Shown: piece by piece, positions 44,534 through 53,220 of the stretch
Numbering within the stretch: position 1 is the first letter of the stretch
Layout: every line of letters begins with the position of its first letter
NCBI GenBank assembly: GCA_016787345.1
Contig: JAEUUU010000093.1
Coordinates: 1 to 64,000, forward strand
Reading direction: 5' to 3'
Source of the DNA: Saprospiraceae bacterium
Lineage (GTDB): Bacteria; Bacteroidota; Bacteroidia; Chitinophagales; Saprospiraceae
Length of the DNA: 64,000 nucleotides
The notes under the pieces: generated by a model
The model's input: only the letters and a program-made list of their open reading frames with translations
The model's database searches: none
What the model was told of the DNA's origin: nothing
Translations under genes and position numbers: made by a program

Positions 44534-45685
44534 TCAGAGGGTGCCCCGGCGGCGCTGTTCTTCTTCGATGGATTCGAACAAGGCGCGGAAATTACCTTTG
44601 CCAAACGACTTGGCGCCCTTGCGCTGAATGATCTCGAAGAACATCGTCGGGCGGTCTTCTACCGGGCGGGTAAAGATTTGCAGCAGATAACCTTCCTCGT
44701 CGCGGTCGACCATAATGCCGAGTTCTTTCAGGCGAAGCAGGTTTTCATCGATCTCGCCCACGCGGTCGCCTACCGTGTCGTAATAAGCGCCCGGCACGTG
44801 CAGGAATTCCACCCCGCGCTTGCGCATTTCACTGACAGTGAACACGATATCATCGGTTGCCACGGCGATGTGCTGACAACCCGGCCCTTCGAAAAATTCG
44901 ATAAATTCCTCGATCTGCGATTTTTTCTTGCCTTCGGCGGGTTCGTTGATCGGGAACTTGATACGGCCGTTGCCGTTGGTCATCACTTTCGACATCAGGG
45001 CCGAGTACTCGGTCGAAATGTCCTTGTCGTCGAAAGAAATCAGGTTGGCAAAGCCCATCACGTCGTGGTAAAAAGTGGCCCAGGTATTCATCTGGTTCCA
45101 GCCCACGTTGCCCACCATGTGGTCGATGTATTTCAGCCCGACTTCCGTGGGATTGTAATCGGAAAGCCAGGGCTCGTAGCCGGGCAGGAAGACGCCGTTG
45201 TAGTTTTTACGTTCTACAAAAATATGTACCGTATCGCCGTAGGTGTGGATACCTGCGCGCACGACTTCGCCAAACTCGTCTTTTTCCACCGTGGGTTCGA
45301 AATAGGGCTGTGCGCCGCGCTGGGTGGTTGCCTCGAACGCGGCACGGGCATCGTCGACCCACAGGGCAATCACTTTTACAGCGTCGCCGTGGCGTTTGAT
45401 GTGCTCTGCGATGGGCGAATGGGAGTTGAGCGGAGTGGTGAGCACCAGCCGGATCTTGCCCTGCGCCAGCACGTAGGAAGCGCGGTCGCGCACGCCGGTT
45501 TCGAGGCCGGCATAGGCCAGCGACTGAAAACCAAGAGCGGTTTTGTAAAAATGCGCGGCTTGTTTGGCGTTGCCGACGTACAGTTCGACGTAGTCGGTGC
45601 CCAGCAGCGGAAGGAAGTCTTCCGCTTCGTTGAAGATCTTTTGCAGACCGTAGTTATAGTTTTGAATTCCGGTTAGAGTAGCCAT
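44534..45685 (-). CDS. hppD: 4-hydroxyphenylpyruvate dioxygenase
   Basis: 383 residues. Two vicinal-oxygen-chelate domains. The Fe(II) ligands are visible as His in DHMVGNVGWNQM (near 188), His in CQHIAVATDD (near 271) and Glu in FFEIIQRKG (near 349). The C-terminal GKGNFRALFESIEEEQRRRG helix that closes the active site is complete. It converts 4-hydroxyphenylpyruvate to homogentisate in tyrosine breakdown; homogentisate dioxygenase lies 0.7 kb upstream on the same strand. An AATCGAATC array ends about 8 bases before the ATG. Confidence 0.96.
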   Translation of the reverse strand: MATLTGIQNYNYGLQKIFNEAEDFLPLLGTDYVELYVGNAKQAAHFYKTALGFQSLAYAGLETGVRDRASYVLAQGKIRLVLTTPLNSHSPIAEHIKRHGDAVKVIALWVDDARAAFEATTQRGAQPYFEPTVEKDEFGEVVRAGIHTYGDTVHIFVERKNYNGVFLPGYEPWLSDYNPTEVGLKYIDHMVGNVGWNQMNTWATFYHDVMGFANLISFDDKDISTEYSALMSKVMTNGNGRIKFPINEPAEGKKKSQIEEFIEFFEGPGCQHIAVATDDIVFTVSEMRKRGVEFLHVPGAYYDTVGDRVGEIDENLLRLKELGIMVDRDEEGYLLQIFTRPVEDRPTMFFEIIQRKGAKSFGKGNFRALFESIEEEQRRRGTL

Positions 45686-45688
45686 TTT

Positions 45689-45848
45689 GGTATTGATTCG
45701 ATTAGTTCGATTGATTCGATTGATTCGATTGGCCTCCCTCCCCCGCCCCTCCGAAGGAAGGGAGCCGGTTTGGAAGGCGTTTCTGATTGGTTTTCAGTTT
45801 TTTGCAAAGGTCTTTCCCGGCCCTCCAAAAGAAAGGAAGGGGAGGGTA
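45689..45848. repeat. Composite intergenic repeat, copy D
   Basis: Plus strand: an array of ATTCGATTG units (about 45692-45731), GGCCTCCCTCCCCCGCCCC with a CCCTTCC-type partner, GATTGGTTTTCAG (about 45786-45798), then a second pyrimidine/purine pair (GGCCCTCC and GGAAGGGGAGGG) reaching the stop of the next gene. It fills the gap between HPPD and the gene at 45849 and has the order of copies A-C. Confidence 0.8.
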
Positions 45849-46370
45849 TTAAGGAATCGGCGCCAGTTTTTGAGCGGGCAAAGGCGGCGACCATTGTTCT
45901 ATTGTCCAGTTAGCGGCGATGTCTCTTGCATGGTTGAGCGAGCCGATTTGCAGTATTACCGAGAGGCCTATGATGGCGAACCCGGCTTTTACCATGTTCA
46001 GCGGCCCGCTGCCGGCAACGGCAAACACGGATAAAAAACCGATGTCGACCAACATTGCGCCGAGCAGCAACAGCCCCCAGAACATAATCCGGGCGGCCAG
46101 CGGGCGGTAGCTGATGTTTTGCACCTGATCGACCGGGATGCCGGGTTTGCCTTTGAGATAAACGAGGCCGTTTTCGTAGCGCCGGAAAGTACCGCGATAC
46201 AAGACCTTTTCATCGGGCTCCTTCATGCGGATTTTGACAAAATCACCGCGTTTGATCGTGTAGTTTTTGCTCCCGTCGTTGCTGCGCAGGATCAGTTGTG
46301 TGCTTTTTTGGGCAAAAGCCGAAAAGACCAATGCCGTTAAAAACATACCGATCAATAGCAGGCGCTTCAT
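45849..46370 (-). CDS. Exported/membrane protein of unknown function between HPPD and HmgA
   Basis: 173 residues: a signal-like N-terminus ending FSAFAQ, a short beta-rich domain (NYTIKRGDFVKIRM, YRGTFRRYENGLVYLKG, IPVDQVQNISYRP), then two hydrophobic helices (about 93-113 and 118-145) and a Pro-rich tail. It begins 13 bp after HmgA on the same strand and is probably co-transcribed. No family is recognised; a link with tyrosine breakdown rests on position only. Confidence 0.65.
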   Translation of the reverse strand: MKRLLLIGMFLTALVFSAFAQKSTQLILRSNDGSKNYTIKRGDFVKIRMKEPDEKVLYRGTFRRYENGLVYLKGKPGIPVDQVQNISYRPLAARIMFWGLLLLGAMLVDIGFLSVFAVAGSGPLNMVKAGFAIIGLSVILQIGSLNHARDIAANWTIEQWSPPLPAQKLAPIP

Positions 46371-46383
46371 TGCTTTGTCCGAT

Positions 46384-47559
46384 TTAGTGCGTCTCGGCCG
46401 GCTGTTCCAGCCAGGATTTGTAATAATCCTCCACTTCCAGTTTCAGGGCGTCTTTGGTGATCTGCACCGGTCGGAAGGGATCGATCATGACAGCGAGTTC
46501 TTCGGTGGCCGTTTTTCCGATACTGCGTTCGATGGCGCCCGGGTGCGGGCCGTGCGGGATGCCACCGGGGTGCAGGGTCAGCTGGCCTTTGCGGATGTTG
46601 TTGCGCGACATGAAATCGCCGTCGACGTAGTACAGAATTTCGTCGGAGTCGATATTGCTGTGGTGATAGGGCGCCGGGATAGCCTGCGGGTGGTAATCGT
46701 ACAGGCGCGGCACAAAAGAGCAAATCACGAACCCGTCGCCCTCAAACTGCTGGTGAATCGGCGGCGGCATGTGAATACGGCCGGTGAGGGGCTCGAAATC
46801 GAAGATCGAAATTGCCCAGGGATAGTGGTTACCATCCCAGCCCACCACGTCGAAGGGGTGCGTGCCGTACACGTAGGGGTAAATAAGTCCCTGTTTTTTG
46901 ATTTTGATGAGAAAATCGCCGTGCTCGTCGTGGGTTTCCAGGTCTTTGGGCAATTTGAAATCGCGCTCGCAAAACGGCGAATGTTCGAGCATCTGTCCGT
47001 AGTGGTTGCGGTAGCGCTGGGGCGTGCGGATCGGACTGAACGACTCGACGATCAACAGGCGGTTTTGCGACGACAGGAAGTGAATTTTGTAGATCGTACC
47101 GCGCGGAATGACGAGGTAATCGCCGTACTCAAATGCCACCTGGCCGTACATCGTTTCGATGTAGCCATGGCCTTTGTGCACAAAAATCATCTCGTCGGCA
47201 TCGGCATTTTTGAAAAAATAATCCTTCGTGCCGCCATGGGTGGCCGCCAGGCCAATGTGCATGTCGTTGTTGACAAACAGGGTTTTACGGCCCTCCAGAT
47301 AATCATCGGCGTAAGGCAGCTCGAACCCTTGAAAACTCAGCGCCGAGAGGTTCTTATCGATCGCGATCTCGGGCGCTACGGAGTAAGGCGTGCCTTTCTC
47401 TTTTACAATAGTCGGCGGATAAAGGTGATAAACCAGTGAGGAGACGCCGGAAAATCCTTGCGTACCGACCAGTTCTTCCTGATAAAGCCGGCCGGCATGG
47501 TTGCGAAACTGGACGTGGCGTTTGCGGGGTATTTTGCCAAGGTGGTGGTATATGGACAT
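46384..47559 (-). CDS. hmgA: Homogentisate 1,2-dioxygenase
   Basis: 391 residues, the shorter form usual in Bacteroidota. The cupin metal site is visible as HHSNIDSDE (near 298-306) and HPGGIPHGPHPG (near 331-342). Also conserved are GDYLVIPRGTIYKIHF and FDVVGWDGNHYPWAISI. It opens the homogentisate ring to maleylacetoacetate. With HPPD downstream it forms the middle of the tyrosine pathway; maleylacetoacetate isomerase and fumarylacetoacetase are not in the window. Confidence 0.94.
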   Translation of the reverse strand: MSIYHHLGKIPRKRHVQFRNHAGRLYQEELVGTQGFSGVSSLVYHLYPPTIVKEKGTPYSVAPEIAIDKNLSALSFQGFELPYADDYLEGRKTLFVNNDMHIGLAATHGGTKDYFFKNADADEMIFVHKGHGYIETMYGQVAFEYGDYLVIPRGTIYKIHFLSSQNRLLIVESFSPIRTPQRYRNHYGQMLEHSPFCERDFKLPKDLETHDEHGDFLIKIKKQGLIYPYVYGTHPFDVVGWDGNHYPWAISIFDFEPLTGRIHMPPPIHQQFEGDGFVICSFVPRLYDYHPQAIPAPYHHSNIDSDEILYYVDGDFMSRNNIRKGQLTLHPGGIPHGPHPGAIERSIGKTATEELAVMIDPFRPVQITKDALKLEVEDYYKSWLEQPAETH

Positions 47560-47663
47560 AGGGCTTGCTATTTAACAGCGAATGTCGCTCGCTTGCAATC
47601 CCTGTTCCATGACCTGAAACAGCGGGGGCGATGATCTGTGTCAAAACCCCACTCACCCAAAGC

Positions 47664-50144
47664 CTACCACCTTCCTGCATCCAGCCAGTAGATCAGTTTG
47701 AGGGTCAGGGTATTGTCGTCGGGGGCATCCATGGTATGGCGCCAGTTGTCGAAGAAATCGGCGTCGCGGTAGCGGTCGAAAGCGAAAGCGGCGTCTTTCC
47801 AGATCAGGTTGAGGAAACTACCGGGCGCGAATTGCCAGGTATACACCAGATCGATGTTGAACAGGTTGAAATTTTCATCGGCCGTGCCCTGCCAGTCGGA
47901 GGGAGAGAAGGTACCGTCGTCGTTGAGGTGCAGGTACTGCTGGTAATACAATTTGGCCCAGTAATGGCGGGCGCGCACGCTGAGGTTCATGCGGGGGCCA
48001 AAAAGGTACTGTCCGGAGATTTCATTGTTGAAGGTGGTGATGTTGCGTCGCCCGAAGATGATGTCGTCGGGATTGTCCCAGTTGACGGCGCCAAAATTGG
48101 AGTGGTCTTTTGCCAAATTGATGTCGGCGCCCAGGCGCAGGTGGTCGCTGAGCACCCAGGTCGGCGAAACGCTCAGCCCGATATAGGGATCGCGCGGGAT
48201 CGGGCTTTCTCCAAAACTGAGCGAGAAGGTGCAGAAGAATTTTTTGCGCTGATCGGTCGTAAACCGCGGCGAAACGAAGCCATACGGCGCATGATAGAAT
48301 TTTTTGCCAAAAACCCTGGGTTCGAAGTAATCGTAGTACCAAAGCGGCCGGCTCGAAAAGGAAAGACCAAACTGTCGTTGCTTTTTGGTCAGGGTTTCCA
48401 CATAGCCAAATAATTCGAGCGCTTCCCAGCGCCGGGGAAAATTGAGAAATGTGTTTTCCACACCCAGATCGGCATAAGTGTACAGGCGGTTGCCCTTGGG
48501 CTGGTAGTCGCCGTAGGAGATGCGGGCAAACTGGCGCTGGTAATTGTTGCGCTGAAACAAACCCATATCGCTCGGGTCGTAGCGGTCGTCGGCGGCGCTG
48601 TGCACTGCCGCCCAGGTAAATGCGCCGCTCACTTTGGCAACACCCAGGCTGTACCCCGAGCCGGTCAGCGCCCGTGCTCCGGGCTGGCCCCAAACAGCCG
48701 ACAGGCGGCCATCGCCGAACACTTCGTAGCGGTTCTTTTTGTCGCGCAGATTGAACGTCAGGACCGACACGTTGGCGTCGCGATCGGGGCCCTCGCGCAT
48801 GACGTTGGTATTGGATAATGCCACTGCGGAATTGTTGGGCAGTAACTGGTCGATAACCAGAACGTTGTAATTGGTCAGCGGCGCGGTCTTGATACGGCGT
48901 TCGGCGCCGGTTTCCTCGTTGCGCAACACGGCATTGGCCGGCGCGGCCACGGCATTGAGCAGGCCGATACCGAGTTTCGAGCGGGTGCGGCCGGAGAGTT
49001 TGGTCGCGTTGTAAAGCGACTGCTGGGCGGGGTTTTTATGAATAATTTCACTGGAATCGGCCAAAGAAGGCACGGAAAAAAAACCGGGCGGACGGCCGCC
49101 GATCCGGCGGGAATAAAAAATGCCGCCCTTGTTGAAGAGCTCCGTCCCTTCGGTAAAAAACTGCCGCCGCTCCTCGTATTGCACTTCGAAGGGCGACAGG
49201 TTGCGGATAATATTGTCGCTTTGCACCTCCCCGAAATTCGGAACCAGGGTGGCATCGAGCGTAAAACTCTCGCTCAGCCCCCATTTCACATCCATGCCAC
49301 CGCTAATAGAGCGCGCGGTGGCATACTCGACCGGGTCGTCGGAAACGGGAGAACGCTGCACAGAAGCGGCCACATAGGGCGAAAAAGCCAGGCGGAGCGG
49401 CGGGTTGAGTTGGTCGAGGCCATTGATGTCGCCCCATTGCGGCATGGCGCCGCCGCCGTTCGGATCGACGGGGCTCCAGGTACTGAATTCGTTGAGGTAT
49501 CGTATCTGACGGGCGATCTGGATACCCCAGGTCTGCCGGTCGTTTTGCGGAAACCGCAGGGCGCTGAACGGGATGCGGATCTCGACCGACCAGCCGTCGG
49601 CGTGCAGTTTGACTTCCGAATTCCAGACGGCATCCCAGGACACGTCGAAGTCGAAGGGCGACATGCGGGCGTCCAGTTGCACGTTGCCGGCTGTCACCTG
49701 GAAGCGGAAGGCATTCTGCCGGTCGCGATAGGTATCGAATCCGATGTGCAATTCGTCGGCAGTACCGAATGCGTCGCGCTGGCCCAGGTCGGTCCGTATC
49801 TTGTCGCGGGGTTGGTAAAGGTAAGCGCCGATGTAAACCGCTTCGTCGGTATACACAATGCGTACATCGCTGCGCAAGGCGGCCGGGCGGCCATAGACGG
49901 GGCTGTTGGTGACAAAATCGGTCAGAATCTGGGCATTTTGCCAGCAGGCGTCGTCAAGTTCTCCGTCCAGCCGGGGCGGTGTTTCCGTGCGTTGGGCAGT
50001 GGCGATGCGCCGGTTGGCATCGGTGGTCGGGCCGTATGCCTGCCCGAATAAGCGACCGGAGATAGCCAGGAGCGTCAGGATAGCCCAGAGTTTAAGCGAC
50101 CAAGGACTTAGCCCTACGTGGCCCGACGGAGAAATTGTTTTCAT
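47664..50144 (-). CDS. DUF5916 outer-membrane protein with CBM9-like N-terminal domain
   Basis: 826 residues. A signal peptide (about 15-35) is followed by a CBM9/DOMON-like beta-sandwich (about 50-240, with PPRLDGELDDACWQNAQ and DGWSVEIRIPFSALRFP). The long DUF5916 region that follows (about 245-826) alternates hydrophobic and polar residues and ends in an aromatic residue, suggesting a large outer-membrane barrel. QYEERRQFFTEGTELF is a family hallmark. Its substrate is unknown. It stands alone on the minus strand, divergent from the nucleotidyltransferase with a 158-bp gap in which I see no gene. Confidence 0.85.
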   Translation of the reverse strand: MKTISPSGHVGLSPWSLKLWAILTLLAISGRLFGQAYGPTTDANRRIATAQRTETPPRLDGELDDACWQNAQILTDFVTNSPVYGRPAALRSDVRIVYTDEAVYIGAYLYQPRDKIRTDLGQRDAFGTADELHIGFDTYRDRQNAFRFQVTAGNVQLDARMSPFDFDVSWDAVWNSEVKLHADGWSVEIRIPFSALRFPQNDRQTWGIQIARQIRYLNEFSTWSPVDPNGGGAMPQWGDINGLDQLNPPLRLAFSPYVAASVQRSPVSDDPVEYATARSISGGMDVKWGLSESFTLDATLVPNFGEVQSDNIIRNLSPFEVQYEERRQFFTEGTELFNKGGIFYSRRIGGRPPGFFSVPSLADSSEIIHKNPAQQSLYNATKLSGRTRSKLGIGLLNAVAAPANAVLRNEETGAERRIKTAPLTNYNVLVIDQLLPNNSAVALSNTNVMREGPDRDANVSVLTFNLRDKKNRYEVFGDGRLSAVWGQPGARALTGSGYSLGVAKVSGAFTWAAVHSAADDRYDPSDMGLFQRNNYQRQFARISYGDYQPKGNRLYTYADLGVENTFLNFPRRWEALELFGYVETLTKKQRQFGLSFSSRPLWYYDYFEPRVFGKKFYHAPYGFVSPRFTTDQRKKFFCTFSLSFGESPIPRDPYIGLSVSPTWVLSDHLRLGADINLAKDHSNFGAVNWDNPDDIIFGRRNITTFNNEISGQYLFGPRMNLSVRARHYWAKLYYQQYLHLNDDGTFSPSDWQGTADENFNLFNIDLVYTWQFAPGSFLNLIWKDAAFAFDRYRDADFFDNWRHTMDAPDDNTLTLKLIYWLDAGRW

Positions 50145-50302
50145 AGCTTGCTACAACAGATTTTAGTTGTCGACAAAGAAAAACCACACTTGAAAGCGCC
50201 CTGTTCTTTTTCTGCCAATCCTGAATTCTCGAAAACAAACGACAAATTGCCGATGTCAAAAGGCTTTCGTCCCAAACATGCCCTAAATTTGCCGGCGCCA
50301 TT

Positions 50303-51304
50303 ATGAAAGTTGTCATTCCTGTCGCCGGCGCCGGAACCCGTCTTCGCCCACACACATACACCCAGCCCAAACCCCTCATGCCGGTGGCGGGCAAGCCCAT
50401 CATTTGCTTTATCGTCGACAAACTGGTAGAAGCCGGTATAACCGAGTTCGTTTTCGTTATCGGCTATCTGGGCGACAAAATCCGCGACTTCATCGAGGCA
50501 CGGTATCCCGATCTTCAGACGGAGTTTGTGTACCAGGAGCACCGCGAGGGCTCGGGGCACGCTATTTGGTCGGCCCAGGAAGCCATCGAAGACGAAGACG
50601 AGATTTTCATCGCATTCGGCGATACGATTTTCGACGTCGACCTGCGGCAGATGCTCGATTGTCCGCACTCCTGCCTGGGTGTCAAACAGGTGAGCGACCC
50701 GCGCGAGTTTGGCGTGGCGGAATTTGGCGACGACGGCTTCGTCACACGGCTGGTGGAAAAACCCCGCATCCCGAAGTCCAATATGGCCATCGTAGGGCTT
50801 TACAAAGTGCGAGAAGTGCCGGCCCTGCTGAAAGCGATCGAATACCTGATGACCAACGACACCCGCACGGTGGGCGAATACCAGCTGACCGATGCGCTGC
50901 AACACATGGTGGAACAGGGTATTCGTTTCCAGACGGTGCCCGTGAGCAACTGGTTCGATTGTGGCCGCAAGGAAGTACTGCTCGAAACCAACGCCATGCT
51001 GCTCTCCCAACGCGGCTACGCGGCAAGCGAGTCTTCCCTGCCGGATCTCGACAACACGATTGTCATTCACCCGGTTTTTATCGGTGAGAACTGCAAGATT
51101 TCCAACAGCATCATCGGCCCCAACGTCACCGTGGGCAACGACGTGCGCATCAATTATTCGATCGTCAAAGACAGTATTCTGGGCAATTTCGCAGCCCTGG
51201 AAGATGTGGTGCTCAACCGCTCGGTGATCGGGTCGGATGCCTCCGTACGGGGAATGAGCCAAAGCCTGAATATCGGCGACGATACCGAGATCGGATTTGA
51301 CTAA
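50303..51304 (+). CDS. Sugar-1-phosphate nucleotidyltransferase with left-handed beta-helix
   Basis: 333 residues. The NTP-transferase domain (1 to about 235) has the nucleotide loop GAGTRLRPHTYTQPKPLMPV, metal-binding Asp in FIAFGDTIFDVD, and the LVEKP and WFDCG motifs. The C-terminal ~80 residues are hexapeptide repeats of a left-handed helix (VFIGENCKISNSIIGPNVTVG). The layout fits long-form glucose-1-phosphate thymidylyl- or uridylyltransferases; sugar and nucleotide cannot be fixed by eye. It may feed envelope polysaccharide with the nearby GmhA. Confidence 0.88.
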   Translation: MKVVIPVAGAGTRLRPHTYTQPKPLMPVAGKPIICFIVDKLVEAGITEFVFVIGYLGDKIRDFIEARYPDLQTEFVYQEHREGSGHAIWSAQEAIEDEDEIFIAFGDTIFDVDLRQMLDCPHSCLGVKQVSDPREFGVAEFGDDGFVTRLVEKPRIPKSNMAIVGLYKVREVPALLKAIEYLMTNDTRTVGEYQLTDALQHMVEQGIRFQTVPVSNWFDCGRKEVLLETNAMLLSQRGYAASESSLPDLDNTIVIHPVFIGENCKISNSIIGPNVTVGNDVRINYSIVKDSILGNFAALEDVVLNRSVIGSDASVRGMSQSLNIGDDTEIGFD

Positions 51305-51334
51305 ACCCTGTTTCACCCGCTGAATCAAATTACC

Positions 51335-51643
51335 ATGTCGAAAACCAATCTGCTTCTTTTCTGGATTTTTTGGCTGCTGGACGTTGCGCTGGCGCTTTAT
51401 GGGTACAAAGAGTTCATCCTCGGCGTATTCGGCCGATACGCTGCGCCTACATCCAAATACCTGAATTTGTGGGCCATTATTTTACTTGCCGCTCTTCTCG
51501 TCCTGTCGGGCAGCATTTATTTAAAAAACAACGGCCACCCCGGCTGGGCGCTTACCCTTGTAGCAGCGCCCCTCGTATTGGCCTTGCCATACCTCCTGTA
51601 CATGTTGTCGATTGTGCTGCTGGGCCCTAAAAACTGGCGCTAA
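51335..51643 (+). CDS. Small three-TM membrane protein, unknown
   Basis: 102 residues with three hydrophobic helices (about 8-25, 46-63 and 74-97) and few charges. No family is recognised. It follows the nucleotidyltransferase by 30 bp on the same strand and precedes another small membrane protein by 29 bp, so the three may be one transcript. Similar small proteins in Bacteroidota are usually of unknown function. Confidence 0.65.
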   Translation: MSKTNLLLFWIFWLLDVALALYGYKEFILGVFGRYAAPTSKYLNLWAIILLAALLVLSGSIYLKNNGHPGWALTLVAAPLVLALPYLLYMLSIVLLGPKNWR

Positions 51644-51672
51644 TACACCTTTCATTGTCAAGCCTCCCTGCC

Positions 51673-51972
51673 ATGTATTCTATCCACTATGCATTGATGT
51701 GCCTTCTGATCGGCGTTTACCTGTACTTCCACTTGTCGGGTGTGGCTTTGCCGCCCTATTTCGATACTGCCCGCCTGTTGGTAGCCTGGGGGTTTCTGTT
51801 GTGGGCGGTTTATGGCGCCGGCCGCATCATGGTGGATTGCATCTTATTGTACAACAAGGGTGAAATGACGAGCATGAGCGCCCGCAATGGATTCCTGCTG
51901 GCGCTCATGCATCATTTACCCTTTGTTTTGATGTCGCTTTTTTTGCTGCAAAAAGGGTACGAAACAAAATAG
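51673..51972 (+). CDS. Small three-TM membrane protein, unknown
   Basis: 99 residues from ATG at 51673 (an in-frame TTG six codons upstream is less likely). Three hydrophobic segments are visible (about 4-20, 30-50 and 75-93). YFHLSGVALPPYFDTARLLVAWG contains two Pro and suggests a bent helix. Function is unknown. It converges on the copper-storage-like gene with a 9-bp gap. Confidence 0.65.
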   Translation: MYSIHYALMCLLIGVYLYFHLSGVALPPYFDTARLLVAWGFLLWAVYGAGRIMVDCILLYNKGEMTSMSARNGFLLALMHHLPFVLMSLFLLQKGYETK

Positions 51973-51981
51973 GGATTTTTA

Positions 51982-52296
51982 TCAGTTGGCCATCGCCAGC
52001 ATTTCCGAGGCGCAACGTTCGCAGGCATCGGCGTTGGCGGCATAGGGATCGTTTTCGAGGGCCAGGCGGCGGCATTCTTCTGCGCAAGCCAGTGCAACAC
52101 GGGCGCACACCTGATTCATCTCCAGGGCAAACGGCGAATGGCGGCCCTGTAATTTTATCGCGGTATTGCACACATCGGCGCAATCCTGGCTGATAAAGGA
52201 ACAATATTCGTTCCCGTCGAGCATGGCGATTTCTGCGCAATTTTCGCAGGAGGCAGCGCAAGCGCGGAGCATATCAATGAGTTTAGGAGAAGTCAT
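51982..52296 (-). CDS. Four-helix-bundle copper-binding (Csp-like) protein
   Basis: 104 residues from MTSPKLIDMLRAC; the long open frame upstream is not likely to be coding. Cys residues recur in helical spacing (CAASCENC, then C...DCADVC, then C...C...C, then ACERC), at least eleven in all. They would line the core of a four-helix bundle, as in copper storage proteins (DUF326/Csp). No signal peptide is visible, so it would be a cytosolic Csp3-like protein buffering Cu(I). No copper exporter is adjacent. Confidence 0.88.
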   Translation of the reverse strand: MTSPKLIDMLRACAASCENCAEIAMLDGNEYCSFISQDCADVCNTAIKLQGRHSPFALEMNQVCARVALACAEECRRLALENDPYAANADACERCASEMLAMAN

Positions 52297-52495
52297 GACG
52301 ATCAGATTTACATGATAAAAGAATGGGATAAAATTATCCTCACACAATACGCAAATGCAATGATGAAGGTCATAAGCAGTTATGAGCCTTGAACGAGACC
52401 CGTAATTTTGATCGGCGACCTGACTGATTTCTCCTGAAACCGGCCGATTTTTGCGCCCCCGCCAACTTTTGCCACCGTCAACAGTTCCAGTGTCC

Positions 52496-53071
52496 ATGCA
52501 ATCGACCATTCATGCCGCTTTCTCCGCCAGCATCGCCACCAAACAAGCTATTCTGGCCGACGAAGATTTTCTCCGCCGCATCGAACAAGCGGCCCGGCTC
52601 CTGACCGATACGTTCCGCGGCGGCGGCAAGGCGCTTTTTTGCGGCAACGGAGGCTCGGCCGCCGATGCCCAGCATATCGCCGCCGAATTATCGGGCCGCT
52701 TTTACACCGACCGGCCGCCGCTGTTTGCCGAAGCCCTGCACGTCAATTCTTCCTACGTCACGGCCGTGGCCAACGATTACGGCTACGAACACGTATTTTC
52801 CAGAATGCTGCAGGCCGCGGGCCGCTCCGGCGACGTGCTCGTGGCAATCTCCACCTCGGGGAATTCCGTCAGTATCCTGAATGCTATTGAAAAAGCGCGG
52901 GAGGCCGGCATGTCGGTCATTGGCCTGACCGGCGCTGGCGGCGGCAAAATGCGCGACGTCTGCCACGTATTGCTCAACGTACCCTCTACCGATACGCCCC
53001 GGATTCAGGAAAGCCACATTCTGATCGGTCACGTGCTGTGCGAGATTGTTGAGAAGGAACTTTTTGGATAG
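52496..53071 (+). CDS. gmhA: Phosphoheptose isomerase (SIS domain)
   Basis: 191 residues from MQSTIHAAF, the standard GmhA length. SIS motifs are clear: FCGNGGSAADAQHIAAELSGR (near 49-69), VLVAISTSGNSVSIL, VIGLTGAGGG and the helix IQESHILIGHVLCEIVE. It isomerises sedoheptulose 7-phosphate to D-glycero-D-manno-heptose 7-phosphate, the first step to LPS or S-layer heptose. Other heptose genes are not in the window. Its TAG stop is followed at once by a GAGGATTT-type array. Confidence 0.9.
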   Translation: MQSTIHAAFSASIATKQAILADEDFLRRIEQAARLLTDTFRGGGKALFCGNGGSAADAQHIAAELSGRFYTDRPPLFAEALHVNSSYVTAVANDYGYEHVFSRMLQAAGRSGDVLVAISTSGNSVSILNAIEKAREAGMSVIGLTGAGGGKMRDVCHVLLNVPSTDTPRIQESHILIGHVLCEIVEKELFG

Positions 53072-53220
53072 GATGAGGATTTGAGGATACGAGGATGCGA
53101 GGATTTGAAAAAAGGATTATTTCTGCGCTCTGATGCGTTTACTGTCTTCTGACTTTATCGCATTTTGAGAGCAGAAATAATCCTTTTTTCAAATCCTCGC
53201 ATCCTCGCATCCTCGCATCC
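53072..53220. repeat. Large hairpin of GAGGATGC arrays between convergent genes
   Basis: The left arm (about 53075-53125) has GATGAGGATTTGAGG and GCGAGGATTTG units, then AAAAAAGGATTATTTCTGC. The right arm (about 53172-53220) is its reverse complement with only a few mismatches. The arms are around 50 bases and the loop about 45. Both flanking stop codons (gmhA and the CotH-like gene) abut the outer ends. It may end transcription from both sides, although it is much longer than an ordinary terminator. Confidence 0.92.
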
